This document shows positions 1 to 7,842 of a DNA stretch of 64,000 bases, one piece after another. Position 1 is the stretch's first letter. Every line of letters starts with the position of its first letter. Both the position numbers and the translations under genes were made by a program. The DNA comes from Compostimonas suwonensis (lineage in GTDB: Bacteria; Actinomycetota; Actinomycetes; Actinomycetales; Microbacteriaceae): NCBI RefSeq assembly GCF_002797855.1, contig NZ_PGFB01000003.1, positions 558,001 through 622,000 on the forward strand, read 5' to 3'. The notes under the pieces were generated by a model. The model was not told where the DNA came from and did no database searches. It was given only the letters and a program-made list of their open reading frames with translations.

Positions 1-76
1 CAACGGCCAGGTAGATCCCGTACACGACTATGGCCAGCACCAGCTGGACCCAGACGCTCTTCTCTTCTGACGACAT
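1..76 (-). CDS. N-terminus of small membrane protein (partial)
   Basis: Only the first 25 codons are inside the window; the gene runs off the left edge. The readable start (MSSEEKSVW, then VQLVLAIVVYGIYLAV) is a short polar cap followed by a hydrophobic helix, so an integral membrane protein is likely. The start is well supported by a GAGGAGG ribosome site 7 nt upstream. Upstream lie a TTGACA box and two inverted repeats (separate entry), so the gene has its own, probably repressed, promoter. Function is unknown. Confidence 0.6.
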   Translation of the reverse strand, partial: MSSEEKSVWVQLVLAIVVYGIYLAV

Positions 77-94
77 CGGTTCCCCTCCTCGCTG

Positions 95-160
95 TGTCAA
101 AGATCATTGACATTGCGAATGTATGGCGGAGATATACACCATGTCAAGTATTTCTGACAT
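95..160 (-). promoter_or_regulatory. Promoter with two TGTCA-type inverted repeats
   Basis: Two palindromes share the half-site TGTCA. One is TGTCAA-6-TTGACA at 95-112; the other is ATGTCA-8-TGACAT at 141-160. On the minus strand the distal palindrome contains a perfect TTGACA -35, followed 18 nt later by TACATT, a plausible -10 for the gene starting at 76. The layout suggests one dimeric repressor binding both sites. The TetR gene ends 70 bp away and is a candidate, but nothing proves that link. Confidence 0.45.
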
Positions 161-230
161 TCCGTAGGAAGGGCTCCACCGGCTGCGTCCGCATCCGCGG
201 TGGTCGACGCCGATGATCCACCGGTCGGGC

Positions 231-854
231 TCAGCGCCGTGAGAGCGGCAACCGGACGGCGGGCGGGAGCGGCATCCGCACTGGCTCCGCCTGGAACGAC
301 TGGATCATCAGCGCGGCGAAGCGTCGCGAGGCGGCCGCCCTCAGCTCGGGGGAGTCGGCGCGGATGCCCTCGTTCGCCATGAGCGCCAGGCTGACGTCCT
401 CCAGCACGAAGTCGCTCCGCATCGTGCCCGTCGCCTTCGCGCGCCGCACCAGCTCGAGCATGAGGAGCAGGGAGCGATCGCGTTCCGCGACGAAGCCGGT
501 CGCATCGGGAAGCTGCGAGGTGAACGCGCGGGCGAAGCCGCGGTCGAGGGCGTGGAGCACCATGAGCTTCTCGATCGCCCGACAGAAGCCGTTCCACGGG
601 TCGGATTCGGCGAGACCCTCCTCCACGATCTCGACGCACGAGGCCATCTGCTCGGCGAACGCCTCGGCCAGCAGGGCGTCCTTGGTCGGGAAGTGCCGGT
701 AGACGGTCGCGACGCCGAGCTCGGCCCGCCGCGCGATCTCGCGGATCGGCACGTCGATGCCCTCCGCGGCGAAGGCGCCGCGGGCGACGGCGAGGATGCG
801 CGCCCGGTTGTCGCGGGCATCCGAGCGCCGCTGCGTTATCACTTCGATCGCCAT
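231..854 (-). CDS. TetR/AcrR family transcriptional regulator
   Basis: A 207-aa one-domain repressor of usual TetR length. The N-terminal helix-turn-helix is clear at about residues 15-60 (RILAVARGAF, IREIARRAELGVATVYRHF, then PTKDALLAEAF). The C-terminal half would be the ligand/dimer domain (ESDPWNGFCRAIEKLM and following). The ATG at 854 gives MAIEVITQRRSDARDNRARIL, a normal family start; the frame stays open further upstream but overlaps the divergent locus. It is transcribed away from the degraded oxidoreductase at 903, a common repressor/target layout, so its original target may be dead. Confidence 0.88.
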   Translation of the reverse strand: MAIEVITQRRSDARDNRARILAVARGAFAAEGIDVPIREIARRAELGVATVYRHFPTKDALLAEAFAEQMASCVEIVEEGLAESDPWNGFCRAIEKLMVLHALDRGFARAFTSQLPDATGFVAERDRSLLLMLELVRRAKATGTMRSDFVLEDVSLALMANEGIRADSPELRAAASRRFAALMIQSFQAEPVRMPLPPAVRLPLSRR

Positions 855-902
855 CGCTCTCACTTTAGTCAAGCGGACGGGGTGTTCCGTTACGGTCGCG
901 GT

Positions 903-1392
903 ATGAGAGCAATCCAGTTCGAAGAATACGGTCCGCCGAGCGTCGTGCACGTCGCCGAGGTGGAGGAGCCGCACGCCGGAGCGAACGAGATCCGGCGTGC
1001 GGGCCTCCGGGGTCTCGCCGGGGGAGACCCGCATACGCTCCGGCGAGCTGCGGGAGGCGATGCCCACGACGTTCCCGTATCGCACCGGGTTCGACGCAGC
1101 CGGGGTCGTGGCCATCGTCGGCGACCCGGCGCGCGTTGTGACGATCGCCGACGTCACGGCGCCGGAACACGGCGTGCACCTGTCGTACGGCGCGCCGACC
1201 AGCGACCCCGACGCGACCCTCGTGGCCGCCGATCCGCTCGCGGTGCACGGCCTCGCGATCGCGGTCGCGCTGGCCGACGAGGGGCGGCTGCGGATGCCGG
1301 TCGCCGCCGTCTTTCCCTTCACCGAGGCCGCGGCCGCCCACGAGCTGAGCGAGACCCGTCACGCCCGCGGGAAGATCGTGCTCGTGAGCTGA
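903..1392 (+). pseudogene. Degraded zinc-type alcohol dehydrogenase/quinone oxidoreductase
   Basis: The N-terminus (MRAIQFEEYGPPSVVHVAEV) is typical of NADPH:quinone oxidoreductases. Near position 993 the frame shifts by one base; dropping one G restores EIRVRASGVSPGETRIRSGEL in the +1 frame. The second frame reads to GFDAAGVVAIVGD and then jumps straight to PARVVTIADVTAPEHG, which belongs near the C-terminus. Roughly 165 codons, including the Rossmann core, are missing compared with the intact homologue at 28152-29090. The end (ARGKIVLVS) is intact. One frameshift plus one large internal deletion make this a pseudogene. Confidence 0.85.
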
Positions 1393-1431
1393 CGGCGGAG
1401 GCGTCATGCAGAGCGGCGTGACGCAGCCGCG

Positions 1432-2805
1432 TCACGCAGCCGGACGGAGCTCCTGCACGCGGAACGCCACGGGAACCGCCGCGACGGCGATCCCGGCCGA
1501 CAGGGCGAGGGCCACGCCGAATCCGCCTCCCGCAGCGCCGAAGGCGGTGAAGAGCAGGCCGGCGAAGGCGATCGCGGTGGCTCCGCCCGCGGCGTCCGTG
1601 ATGGAGACGGCGGCGCTGTTGAAGCCCTGATCTCGCTCCGTCGAGTAGCCGAGCACGAGGGTGGAGATCCGCGGGAAGACGAGCCCCATGCCCGCGGCGG
1701 CGACGAGCCAGCCCGCGGCGGCGACGGGCACGGGGAGAAGCAGCCACGCGTTGACGAGCTGGACGATCAGCCCCGCCATGAGCAGGAGGGTGCCGACTCG
1801 CATGACAGCGGCGTGCGGGATGCTCTCGCTGAGCCGCCCCTGCACCGCCGATGCGCCCGCCCAGGCGAGCGCGCCGATCGTGAGGATGAGGCCCGCGAGC
1901 CAGGGCGGGAGGTCGTAGCGATCCTGCAGCAGGTAGGGCAGGTACACCTCCGTGGAGAAGAACGCGGCGGCGACGAGACCGCGCAGCAGCACCGTCGCGG
2001 GCAGGCCTCGACGGGCCGTGAGGGTTCCGCGGGGCACGAGCGTGCGCAGTGCGACCACGACGATGACGAATGCGCCCGCCGCGAGCACCCATGCGAACGG
2101 GCCGCCCGTCTCCCCTCCGAGGCTGATCGCCACGATCGCGGCGGAGACCACGACCGCCCAGAGCAGGGTCCAGCGGCTGCTGAGCACCCCGCCCGCCTCC
2201 TGGCCCATCGCGTGGAGCTGCCGGAGCGCCGGGATCATCGCGAGCGCCGAGACGACGAGCAGAGCGGCCACGCCGTAGAAGACCCAGTGCCAGCCCACGC
2301 CCTCGGCCACGACGCCGGCCACCGGAGGGCCGACGAGCGAGGGCAGCACCCAGGCCGCCGCGAACGCGCCGAAGATCTTCGGATGCATCGCCGCAGGGTA
2401 GATCCGGGCGACCATGACGTACAGGGCGACGTTGATCGCGCCGGAGCCCAGCCCCTGCAGGATCCGGCCGCCGATGAACGTGTACATGTCGAGCGCGATG
2501 CCCGCGAGCAGCAGGCCGACCACGAAGACGACGACCGCCGTGATGAGCGGCCGGATCGGCCCGACGCGGTCGGCCCACCGCCCGGAGACCACCATGCCGA
2601 TGACGCTCGCGGCGAGCATCCCCGAGAAGGCCACCGAGTAGAGCGACTCCCCCTCCAGGTCGCGGCTGATGGCCGGCATGATCGTGGTCACGGCCATCGC
2701 CTCGAAGGCCCCGAGGAAGATGAGGGCGTTCGCCCCGATCGTCGTCCAGAGGTACCGACGGGAGAAGATGCCCGGCGTGGCCGCGCCGGTCGTTCTCGTG
2801 GTCAT
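1432..2805 (-). CDS. MFS transporter (drug-efflux type)
   Basis: A 457-aa polytopic protein. The first helix (TTIGANALIFLGAFEAMAVTT) is followed by IMPAISRDL. The TM2-TM3 loop signature GRWADRVGPIRPL and RILQGLGSGAINVALYVMV are characteristic of drug:H+ antiporters. The ATG at 2805 is chosen because it starts MTTRTTGAATPGIFSRRYLW, a normal short cytoplasmic lead; the ribosome site is weak. It is divergent from 2921. The substrate cannot be deduced. Confidence 0.87.
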   Translation of the reverse strand: MTTRTTGAATPGIFSRRYLWTTIGANALIFLGAFEAMAVTTIMPAISRDLEGESLYSVAFSGMLAASVIGMVVSGRWADRVGPIRPLITAVVVFVVGLLLAGIALDMYTFIGGRILQGLGSGAINVALYVMVARIYPAAMHPKIFGAFAAAWVLPSLVGPPVAGVVAEGVGWHWVFYGVAALLVVSALAMIPALRQLHAMGQEAGGVLSSRWTLLWAVVVSAAIVAISLGGETGGPFAWVLAAGAFVIVVVALRTLVPRGTLTARRGLPATVLLRGLVAAAFFSTEVYLPYLLQDRYDLPPWLAGLILTIGALAWAGASAVQGRLSESIPHAAVMRVGTLLLMAGLIVQLVNAWLLLPVPVAAAGWLVAAAGMGLVFPRISTLVLGYSTERDQGFNSAAVSITDAAGGATAIAFAGLLFTAFGAAGGGFGVALALSAGIAVAAVPVAFRVQELRPAA

Positions 2806-2920
2806 GGTGATCGTTCCGTTCCGCAGCCGCGACAGGGCAAGCCTTACAGTCTTCCACGTCCGGCGCACGGGCCGGAGGACTTCACTGTGCGGTGCGTGGT
2901 TTTGCCGATACGATTCCGGC

Positions 2921-3661
2921 ATGACACGACGACCGCCGGTGATCCTGGGAGGCTCGGCCTCCAGCAGTGCGCTCGAGCTCAACTGGGAGGTCGACTCGTT
3001 CTTCGGCGACTCGGAGGCGCCCGAGAGGGTTCTCGTCTCGCTCAACGGGCGGCTCTTCACCAACCTCGACGGCGATGACACGACCGTGTCGATACCCGCG
3101 GCTGCGATCGGCTCGCTGGGATCGACCGTCATCGCGGTGGGGGTGTCGTTCTGGTGGTCGGGGTCGCCTCCCGAAGAGCTGCAGAGCGTCTTCACCTTCG
3201 CCATCCCGGGCGCGAACAACGGCGGCGTCTTCCCGGCGGCTCCTCCCAGCCTCTCACTCGTGCGGAACGTTCCCCCGACGAGCAACGGCCCCGCTGTCAT
3301 CACGATCTCGTGGCGGTCCAACAACTACAACGACGGCAACATCTTCTGGGGTCCCACGAGCAACCCGCGGGCCTTCAGCCGCAGCATCAAGCCGAAGGGC
3401 GAGATCTACAGCGGGGAGTTCCCGACCGACCGGCCGTTGAGCCCGGGCACCGCTTACTCGTTCCGCGTCGAGGTGCGCAATACCCTGCACAGCACCGAGT
3501 GGCTCGCATCGACGCTCATCGTCGTCGCGGCCGTCGCGACTCCGGCGGCCGCGAGCTGGTCTGTGCGAGCTCGCCTGCTCGCGAGCGGGAAGCCGCTCAC
3601 CGCCGGGATCTCGGCGTTCGTCGGCCCGAGCCGGAGCGTGCGCACCTGGCTGAGGGGCTGA
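2921..3661 (+). CDS. Hypothetical protein with fibronectin-III-like region
   Basis: A 246-aa protein I do not recognise as a named family. Residues about 110-200 look like a fibronectin type III sandwich (AVITISWRSNNYNDGNIFWGP, then LSPGTAYSFRVEVRN). The N-terminal half (ELNWEVDSFFGDSEAPERV, VLVSLNGRLF) may be another beta domain. No signal peptide or membrane helix is visible although FN3 folds are usually extracellular. It ends 3 bp from the convergent gene 3665-4252. Function unknown; see the finding on this pair. Confidence 0.7.
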   Translation: MTRRPPVILGGSASSSALELNWEVDSFFGDSEAPERVLVSLNGRLFTNLDGDDTTVSIPAAAIGSLGSTVIAVGVSFWWSGSPPEELQSVFTFAIPGANNGGVFPAAPPSLSLVRNVPPTSNGPAVITISWRSNNYNDGNIFWGPTSNPRAFSRSIKPKGEIYSGEFPTDRPLSPGTAYSFRVEVRNTLHSTEWLASTLIVVAAVATPAAASWSVRARLLASGKPLTAGISAFVGPSRSVRTWLRG

Positions 3662-3664
3662 GCG

Positions 3665-4252
3665 TCACTCCTCGAGGTTCATCCGCACCACCACGGTGAT
3701 CCCGCGCATCACCACGGTTCCGGGCGCCGGGGAGATGCTGATGACCTCTTCGTGCTCGTACTTCGGGTTCCGGTATTCGTAGTGGTACTCGATGGTCAGC
3801 CCGAGCTCCTCGGCGGGCTCGTTGACGAGCCTCATGTCGTCGCCCTCGAGGATCTCGGTCCGGTTCGGCCAATTGGGGATGACGACCGCTCCCACGAGCG
3901 CGAGCAGCGACTCGAGCGTCTGCTCCAATGTCTGGATCCGTCGCACCGCGTTGTCGAGGGCGGAGGTGGAAGCGAGACCGGAATGATCGGCGACGAGCCT
4001 GCCGTTGAGCCTGAGGTCGCCGGTGACCTGGAGTCCGCCGTGCACCGTGACCCCGCCCGGGTAGTCACCCGCGTAGTTGAGAGTGAGTCCGTCCTCGAAG
4101 TCGTGTACGAGGGCCCGGCGATACGGACTGGAGCCGCCCTTGCGCCGTGAGGGCGCGTCCAGCATGATGTCGGTCGCGGTGGACTTGAAGATCGAGCTCT
4201 CGGCGACCAGCCAGTTGCCGCCTTGCTGGTCGAGTTTGATATCGGTGGACAT
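3665..4252 (-). CDS. Hypothetical fibre-like protein with coiled coil and PASTA-like end
   Basis: 195 aa. The start at 4252 has a good AAGGAG site. The protein has a repetitive beta-rich N-terminal half (NWLVAESSIFKSTATDIMLD, GGVTVHGGLQVTGDLRLNGR) like short beta-helical or tail-fibre segments. Next is a predicted trimerising coiled coil (TSALDNAVRRIQTLEQTLES), then a C-terminal region (EEVISISPAPGTVV, VVVRMNLEE) that resembles a PASTA fold. No signal peptide is seen. The architecture resembles phage or injection-system fibres, but no other phage genes are nearby. Function is not assigned. Confidence 0.65.
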   Translation of the reverse strand: MSTDIKLDQQGGNWLVAESSIFKSTATDIMLDAPSRRKGGSSPYRRALVHDFEDGLTLNYAGDYPGGVTVHGGLQVTGDLRLNGRLVADHSGLASTSALDNAVRRIQTLEQTLESLLALVGAVVIPNWPNRTEILEGDDMRLVNEPAEELGLTIEYHYEYRNPKYEHEEVISISPAPGTVVMRGITVVVRMNLEE

Positions 4253-4534
4253 GGCACTCCTTCGTCGTATGGCGGCGGACGCCGCGTGGGTGATGCGCGG
4301 GAAGGGCATGGTGGGTCGCGGGGAGGCTGCGACACCGATTTCCAGCATGGCACGACGGCTCTCGCTCCGCGCGCCCGATATCGCTCGGAATCCGCCTCCG
4401 GCACGGCTCCTCCGCACCGGAGCGCCGGCTGCGGCGTTCCCCGTCTGATCGGGTTCGTCCACCCTGCCCTGTCGTGCTCGCGACCACCGCGGCTCTGCCC
4501 AGCGTCACCTGATCTTCTGTGATAGAGAGGGTCT

Positions 4535-4813
4535 ATGACTGAACGCATCGACGTGTGGGCCTCGCCGTCCGTTCTCGTGAGCTTCGACGGCCGGGTCCTC
4601 GAGGTGTTCGGCTTCGCCGACGCCCAGCGCTTCCACATCGCGTTCCTTCCCCGGATCGTGTTCGTCGGCAAGTCCAGGATGTCGATCCGGCCGCAGGGCG
4701 GCGGCGGTCAGTACACCTTCTTCTACGCGGTGGAACGCCGGGCCGCACTCGAACGTCTGGCCGAGCACGTGCACGCGGCGCACGGCGCCTGGCAGCCGAG
4801 CTTCGGCGACTAG
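4535..4813 (+). CDS. Small hypothetical protein (92 aa)
   Basis: A short basic/hydrophobic protein starting MTERIDVWASPSVLVSFDG. The alternation of beta-type segments (VLVSFDGRVLEVFGF, FHIAFLPRIVFVG, YTFFYAVERR) suggests a small beta-rich domain with a C-terminal helix (ALERLAEHVHAAH), reminiscent of PH-like folds. No catalytic motif is visible. It overlaps the convergent gene 4810-5463 by 4 bp. Codon use matches the neighbours, so it is probably real. Confidence 0.65.
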   Translation: MTERIDVWASPSVLVSFDGRVLEVFGFADAQRFHIAFLPRIVFVGKSRMSIRPQGGGGQYTFFYAVERRAALERLAEHVHAAHGAWQPSFGD

Positions 4814-5463
4814 CCGGCCTCCGGGTCGGGGTTCTGCGCCGCGGCGAGCTCGGCGGCCGAATCGAGATCGTCCGAGGCATCCAGCCCCAGTCGGGCTTTG
4901 AGCTCAGCGCGGTAGAGGAGCGCTTCGACGAGCTCGGCCACGGGGGCGTCGGGATGCCGCAGGATCCCCGCGTCGAGCACGGCGATCGCCTGCGCGTCGT
5001 CGCCGCGGGCGTCGCCCTGCCGGGCGGCCACGTCGACCACGCGGCCCAGGCCCGATCGTGCGGGCTCGTCTTCGGAGGCGCCGCTGCGGTAGAAGCGCAG
5101 CCAGTTGCCGCCCACATCGACGACCGTGAAGCCCGTCGCCGTGCCGGCCTTGCGGCGCGGCGGGAGGACGCGCGGGATCCCGCGACGGGGAGCCGAGCCG
5201 AAGCGGGCGCGGAGGCCGTCGCGGAAGGAGGAGTGCAGTCCTTCGGGGTCGGGCACGGTGATGATGACGCTGCCGTAGGAGCCCGCCGGGTCGAAGCCCT
5301 CGATCGCGGCCAGGTGGATGCCGAGGTCGTCGAGCTCCACGACTGCGGATGGGTTGGGGCGGCGCTGCTGGAAGGTCACGGTGAATCCGAGCGCCGTGTA
5401 GAAGTCGAGTGCCTCGTCGAGATCGGCGCACGGCAGTACCGCGTAGCTGCGTTCTCCCGTCAT
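4810..5463 (-). CDS. VOC/glyoxalase-bleomycin resistance family protein
   Basis: 217 aa. The first about 125 residues form a vicinal-oxygen-chelate domain: MTGERSYAVLPCADLDEALDFYTALGF is the classic first beta-alpha unit, and TGFTVVDVGGNWLRFYR the last strand. The C-terminal about 85 residues (AARQGDARGDDAQAIAVLD, PVAELVEALLYRAELKARLG) form helical repeats like those in actinobacterial bleomycin-resistance homologues. Likely cytosolic. Substrate unknown. The name 'resistance' is only a family label. Confidence 0.82.
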   Translation of the reverse strand: MTGERSYAVLPCADLDEALDFYTALGFTVTFQQRRPNPSAVVELDDLGIHLAAIEGFDPAGSYGSVIITVPDPEGLHSSFRDGLRARFGSAPRRGIPRVLPPRRKAGTATGFTVVDVGGNWLRFYRSGASEDEPARSGLGRVVDVAARQGDARGDDAQAIAVLDAGILRHPDAPVAELVEALLYRAELKARLGLDASDDLDSAAELAAAQNPDPEAG

Positions 5464-5722
5464 GGGGTCCCCTCCTCCGCCGGGTCTCCATCATGGCAGC
5501 ACGGGCATCGCAGCACGACCGCCGGACGGCGTGCCCGGCGGACCAGCGGGCCGATGGTGCGCCGGGCACGAGCAGCGACAGCGTGCTGCATGCCCTGCAT
5601 CCGACCCCGCATCTGATGCCCGTGACGAGACCGGCGACGACCGCGGCGACGAGGCCGGATGCCCCGAAGGGCTCCGCGGGCACGGCGGCAAGGAACGGCA
5701 CCGTGAACGAGATGACGGTCAT
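5464..5722 (-). pseudogene. Possible 5' remnant of an iron-box-linked membrane protein
   Basis: Reading leftward from an ATG at 5722 gives MTVISFTVPFLAAVPAEPFG followed by SGLVAAVVAGLVTGIRCGVG. This looks like the first helices of a membrane protein, with a CGVGCRAC cysteine motif like some TauE/UreH-type transporters. After about 55 codons the frame turns into Arg/Pro-rich sequence and runs into the neighbouring VOC gene with no credible stop, so a complete gene is absent. The ATG lies 45 nt from the iron box at 5767-5785, as expected of a divergent iron-regulated partner. It could instead be chance coding-like sequence. Confidence 0.3.
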
Positions 5723-5766
5723 CCGCCGGTCGTTGACGGAGGCACGATCCGCGATTAAGCTCAGTT

Positions 5767-5785
5767 TTAGGTAAGCCTTGCCTAA
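5767..5785. promoter_or_regulatory. DtxR/IdeR-type iron box
   Basis: TTAGGTAAGCCTTGCCTAA is a 19-bp palindrome, with 8 of 9 half-site bases matching. It closely follows the consensus operator of the actinobacterial iron repressors DtxR/IdeR (TTAGGTTAGGCTAACCTAA). It lies 37 bp upstream of the siderophore-interacting protein gene and should repress it when iron is plentiful. It could also serve the divergent remnant at 5722. Confidence 0.85.
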
Positions 5786-5822
5786 TCAATTTCCAGGCCA
5801 GTGTGGTCAGAGAGGCATCACC

Positions 5823-6620
5823 ATGCCCAGAGCAGGAGCACCCGCGCAGCGTCGGATGCTGACCACGGCCGTGCTGCGCACGCGCCGGCTCAGCCCCAGC
5901 TTCATTCGCGTCACCGTCGGCGGCCCCGAGCTCGCCGATTTCGACTACCAGGGCCTCGATCAGTGCATCCGGCTGTTCTTCCCGCGACCCGGCCAGGCCG
6001 CGCTGCGGATGCCGACGGCGGCCAACAACGGCTGGGTCGCACAGTTCTATCTCACGCCGTCGAGCGCGAGGCCCCATGTGCGCAACTACACGGTGCGGGC
6101 CTTCCGCCGTGAGCCCTTCGAGCTCGATGTCGACTTCGTCGTGCACGGCGACGGACCGGCCGCGAGCTGGGCTGCTCGGGCGGTCGCCGGCGATCCGGTC
6201 GGGATCTTCGACGAGGGGACCATGTACCGCCGCCGAACCGACGCGGACTGGCAGCTCGTGGTGGCCGACGAGAGCGCCGTGCCGGCTGCGCTCTCGATCG
6301 CGGAGCAGTCACCGCACGAGCTGCGCACGCTGCTCTATCTCGAGGTGCCGCACGATGACGATGTGCTGGAGACCGAGCTCGGCGACGCCGTCACGGTGCG
6401 CTGGCTGCCCCGCGGCGAGAACGAGGGCATTCCCGGGCGCCTCGCGCTCGATGTCGTCGCCCGCGCCGAGTTGCCCACGGGGAGGCCGAGCGTGTTCGTC
6501 GCGGGAGAGAGCGGGCTCGCCACCGGGCTGAGGCGGTATCTGGTCACCGAACGGGCTGTCGCGAAAGCGGATGTGACGTTCTACGGGTACTGGCGTCACG
6601 GCCGGGCCAGCATCGGCTGA
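5823..6620 (+). CDS. Siderophore-interacting protein (FAD-binding ferric reductase type)
   Basis: 265 aa. The FAD-binding signature RNYTVRAFR lies at about residue 85, inside a reductase-type beta barrel that starts LRTRRLSPSFIRVTVGGPEL. The C-terminal SIP domain contains DWQLVVADESAVPAALSI and ends FYGYWRHGRA, both typical of the ViuB/SIP family. These enzymes release iron from ferric siderophores in the cytosol by reduction. The ATG at 5823 follows AGAGG. The upstream iron box fits iron-starvation induction. No siderophore uptake genes are in the window. Confidence 0.93.
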   Translation: MPRAGAPAQRRMLTTAVLRTRRLSPSFIRVTVGGPELADFDYQGLDQCIRLFFPRPGQAALRMPTAANNGWVAQFYLTPSSARPHVRNYTVRAFRREPFELDVDFVVHGDGPAASWAARAVAGDPVGIFDEGTMYRRRTDADWQLVVADESAVPAALSIAEQSPHELRTLLYLEVPHDDDVLETELGDAVTVRWLPRGENEGIPGRLALDVVARAELPTGRPSVFVAGESGLATGLRRYLVTERAVAKADVTFYGYWRHGRASIG

Positions 6621-6663
6621 GCCGCATCCGCCGGTTCGTGGGCCGTCTGAGGTGGACCGGAGG

Positions 6664-7257
6664 TCAGGGCAGCACGGCCCCTTCCCGGGCGGCGACGGCG
6701 AGGCCCGCCGCCCATCCCGGCGCGCGGCCGTTCGGCGGATGGAGCTCGGCCGGGATGCCGACGCCGGCGAGAAGCCAGGAGATCAGCGAGTTGGAGTTCC
6801 ACATGTCGCCGGTCGGGCGCACGATGCGTCCCCAGGTGAGGGTCGGCACCTGCGGCACGCGCTCGAGGAGTCGCCGGACGGTGTCCGCGTCGCGGGTGAG
6901 CACGGCGGGCTCCCCGACCGCCCATTGGCGATCGGGGATGATCCCGTCGGGCCAGCAGCGCACCTCATAGCGGAAATACCGCGATCGCCCCAGCCAGCGG
7001 ATGCCGACCGGCCCGTTTGCGACGACACCGCGCTCGGCGGCGGGCACGCCCCAGGCGGGTGTCATCTCGATCACGAAGCGCTCGCCGCGGTCGACGACCT
7101 CGAGCGCGGCGTGGAAGAGCGGCTGGGGGCGGCGGTGTTCGATCATCGCCTGCAGGAGCTCCCACCATCGGCTGGTGTGCACGACGACGTGGCCGCCCGC
7201 GCCGACAGGCAGCCAGAGCAGGATGACGCGGGACCCGCCGTCGAGGTCGGGATTCAC
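6664..7257 (-). CDS. Hypothetical protein, 197 aa
   Basis: I do not recognise the family. I chose the GTG at 7257 (VNPDLDGGSRVILLWLPVG) because AGGAGGAG sits about 7 nt upstream; another GTG 21 nt earlier is possible. Visible features are VVVHTSRWWELLQAMIEHRR, a conserved-looking PLFHAALEVV, RYFRYEVRCWPDGI and MWNSNSLISWLLAGVG. The order His then a polar NSNS box is faintly like circularly permuted papain-like proteins, but the nucleophile would be Ser rather than Cys, so no activity is claimed. It lies downstream of, and co-oriented with, the MarR gene. Confidence 0.65.
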   Translation of the reverse strand: MNPDLDGGSRVILLWLPVGAGGHVVVHTSRWWELLQAMIEHRRPQPLFHAALEVVDRGERFVIEMTPAWGVPAAERGVVANGPVGIRWLGRSRYFRYEVRCWPDGIIPDRQWAVGEPAVLTRDADTVRRLLERVPQVPTLTWGRIVRPTGDMWNSNSLISWLLAGVGIPAELHPPNGRAPGWAAGLAVAAREGAVLP

Positions 7258-7305
7258 GGTCGGCTCTCCTCCTGCCACTGTTCTGCTCGTCGTCTCGGGA
7301 GGGCG

Positions 7306-7758
7306 TCAGGAGTCGGCGATCTGCTGGAGCAGGGCGGCCGCGCGGGCGAGGGCGGCACGATCGTCGGCGCTCAGCTCGGCGAGGTGCGAGTCGAGCCAGG
7401 CCTGGCGTCGGGCGCGGTCGGCGTTGACGAGCTCGGCGCCCTCGGGGGTCGCGGCGAAGAGCACCCGTCGACCGTCGTCGGGGTCGTCGTTGCGCGTGGC
7501 GTAGCCGGCGGCGGTGAGCCGGTTGACGATCTGGCTCATGGACGCCGGGGTCACCCGATCGTAGTCGCTGAGGGCTTTCAGGGTCTGCGGCCCGTTCTTC
7601 TCGAGGCGTGTCAGCACGCCCATCGCGGCGTCCCCGAGCTGGCCGTCGGCGCGTTCGGCGCGGAACCTGCGGTAGAGGCGTCCGACGGCCCCGCGGATCG
7701 CCGTTCCGAGCTCGTCGCCGGCCGGCTGGGCTGTGTGCGGGGTTGCCGTGTCATCCAT
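7306..7758 (-). CDS. MarR family transcriptional regulator
   Basis: 150 aa. The winged HTH is clear (DAAMGVLTRLEKNGPQTLKAL, then TPASMSQIVNRLTAAGY). The wing follows as NDDPDDGRRVLFAATPEGAEL. The ATG at 7758 has no ribosome site: the upstream bases are TATACTAACCAGTC, so a -10 lies about 8 nt before the start codon and the message is probably leaderless. Two identical operators overlap that promoter. It is divergent from the hydrolase/MFS operon and is likely both autoregulator and repressor of that operon. Confidence 0.9.
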   Translation of the reverse strand: MDDTATPHTAQPAGDELGTAIRGAVGRLYRRFRAERADGQLGDAAMGVLTRLEKNGPQTLKALSDYDRVTPASMSQIVNRLTAAGYATRNDDPDDGRRVLFAATPEGAELVNADRARRQAWLDSHLAELSADDRAALARAAALLQQIADS

Positions 7759-7764
7759 GACTGG

Positions 7765-7798
7765 TTAGTATAGCTAATGAAATCGTTAGTATAGCTAA
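7765..7798. promoter_or_regulatory. Two MarR-type operators, 21 bp apart
   Basis: TTAGTATAGCTAA occurs twice, exactly, at 7765-7777 and 7786-7798. Each copy is an imperfect palindrome (TTAG-5-CTAA). The start-to-start distance is 21 bp, two helical turns, so two dimers would sit on the same face of the DNA. The repeats cover the -10 of the leaderless marR gene and lie upstream of the divergent hydrolase gene. Confidence 0.8.
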
Positions 7799-7842
7799 CA
7801 AAAAACCCGATGTGGACGAAGCCGCGCCATCCAAGGAGAACC

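Noticed and set aside
903-1392. Two separate small genes (903 frame and 997 frame)
   Set aside because: Both halves are parts of one quinone oxidoreductase; removing one base joins them, and the internal core is missing.
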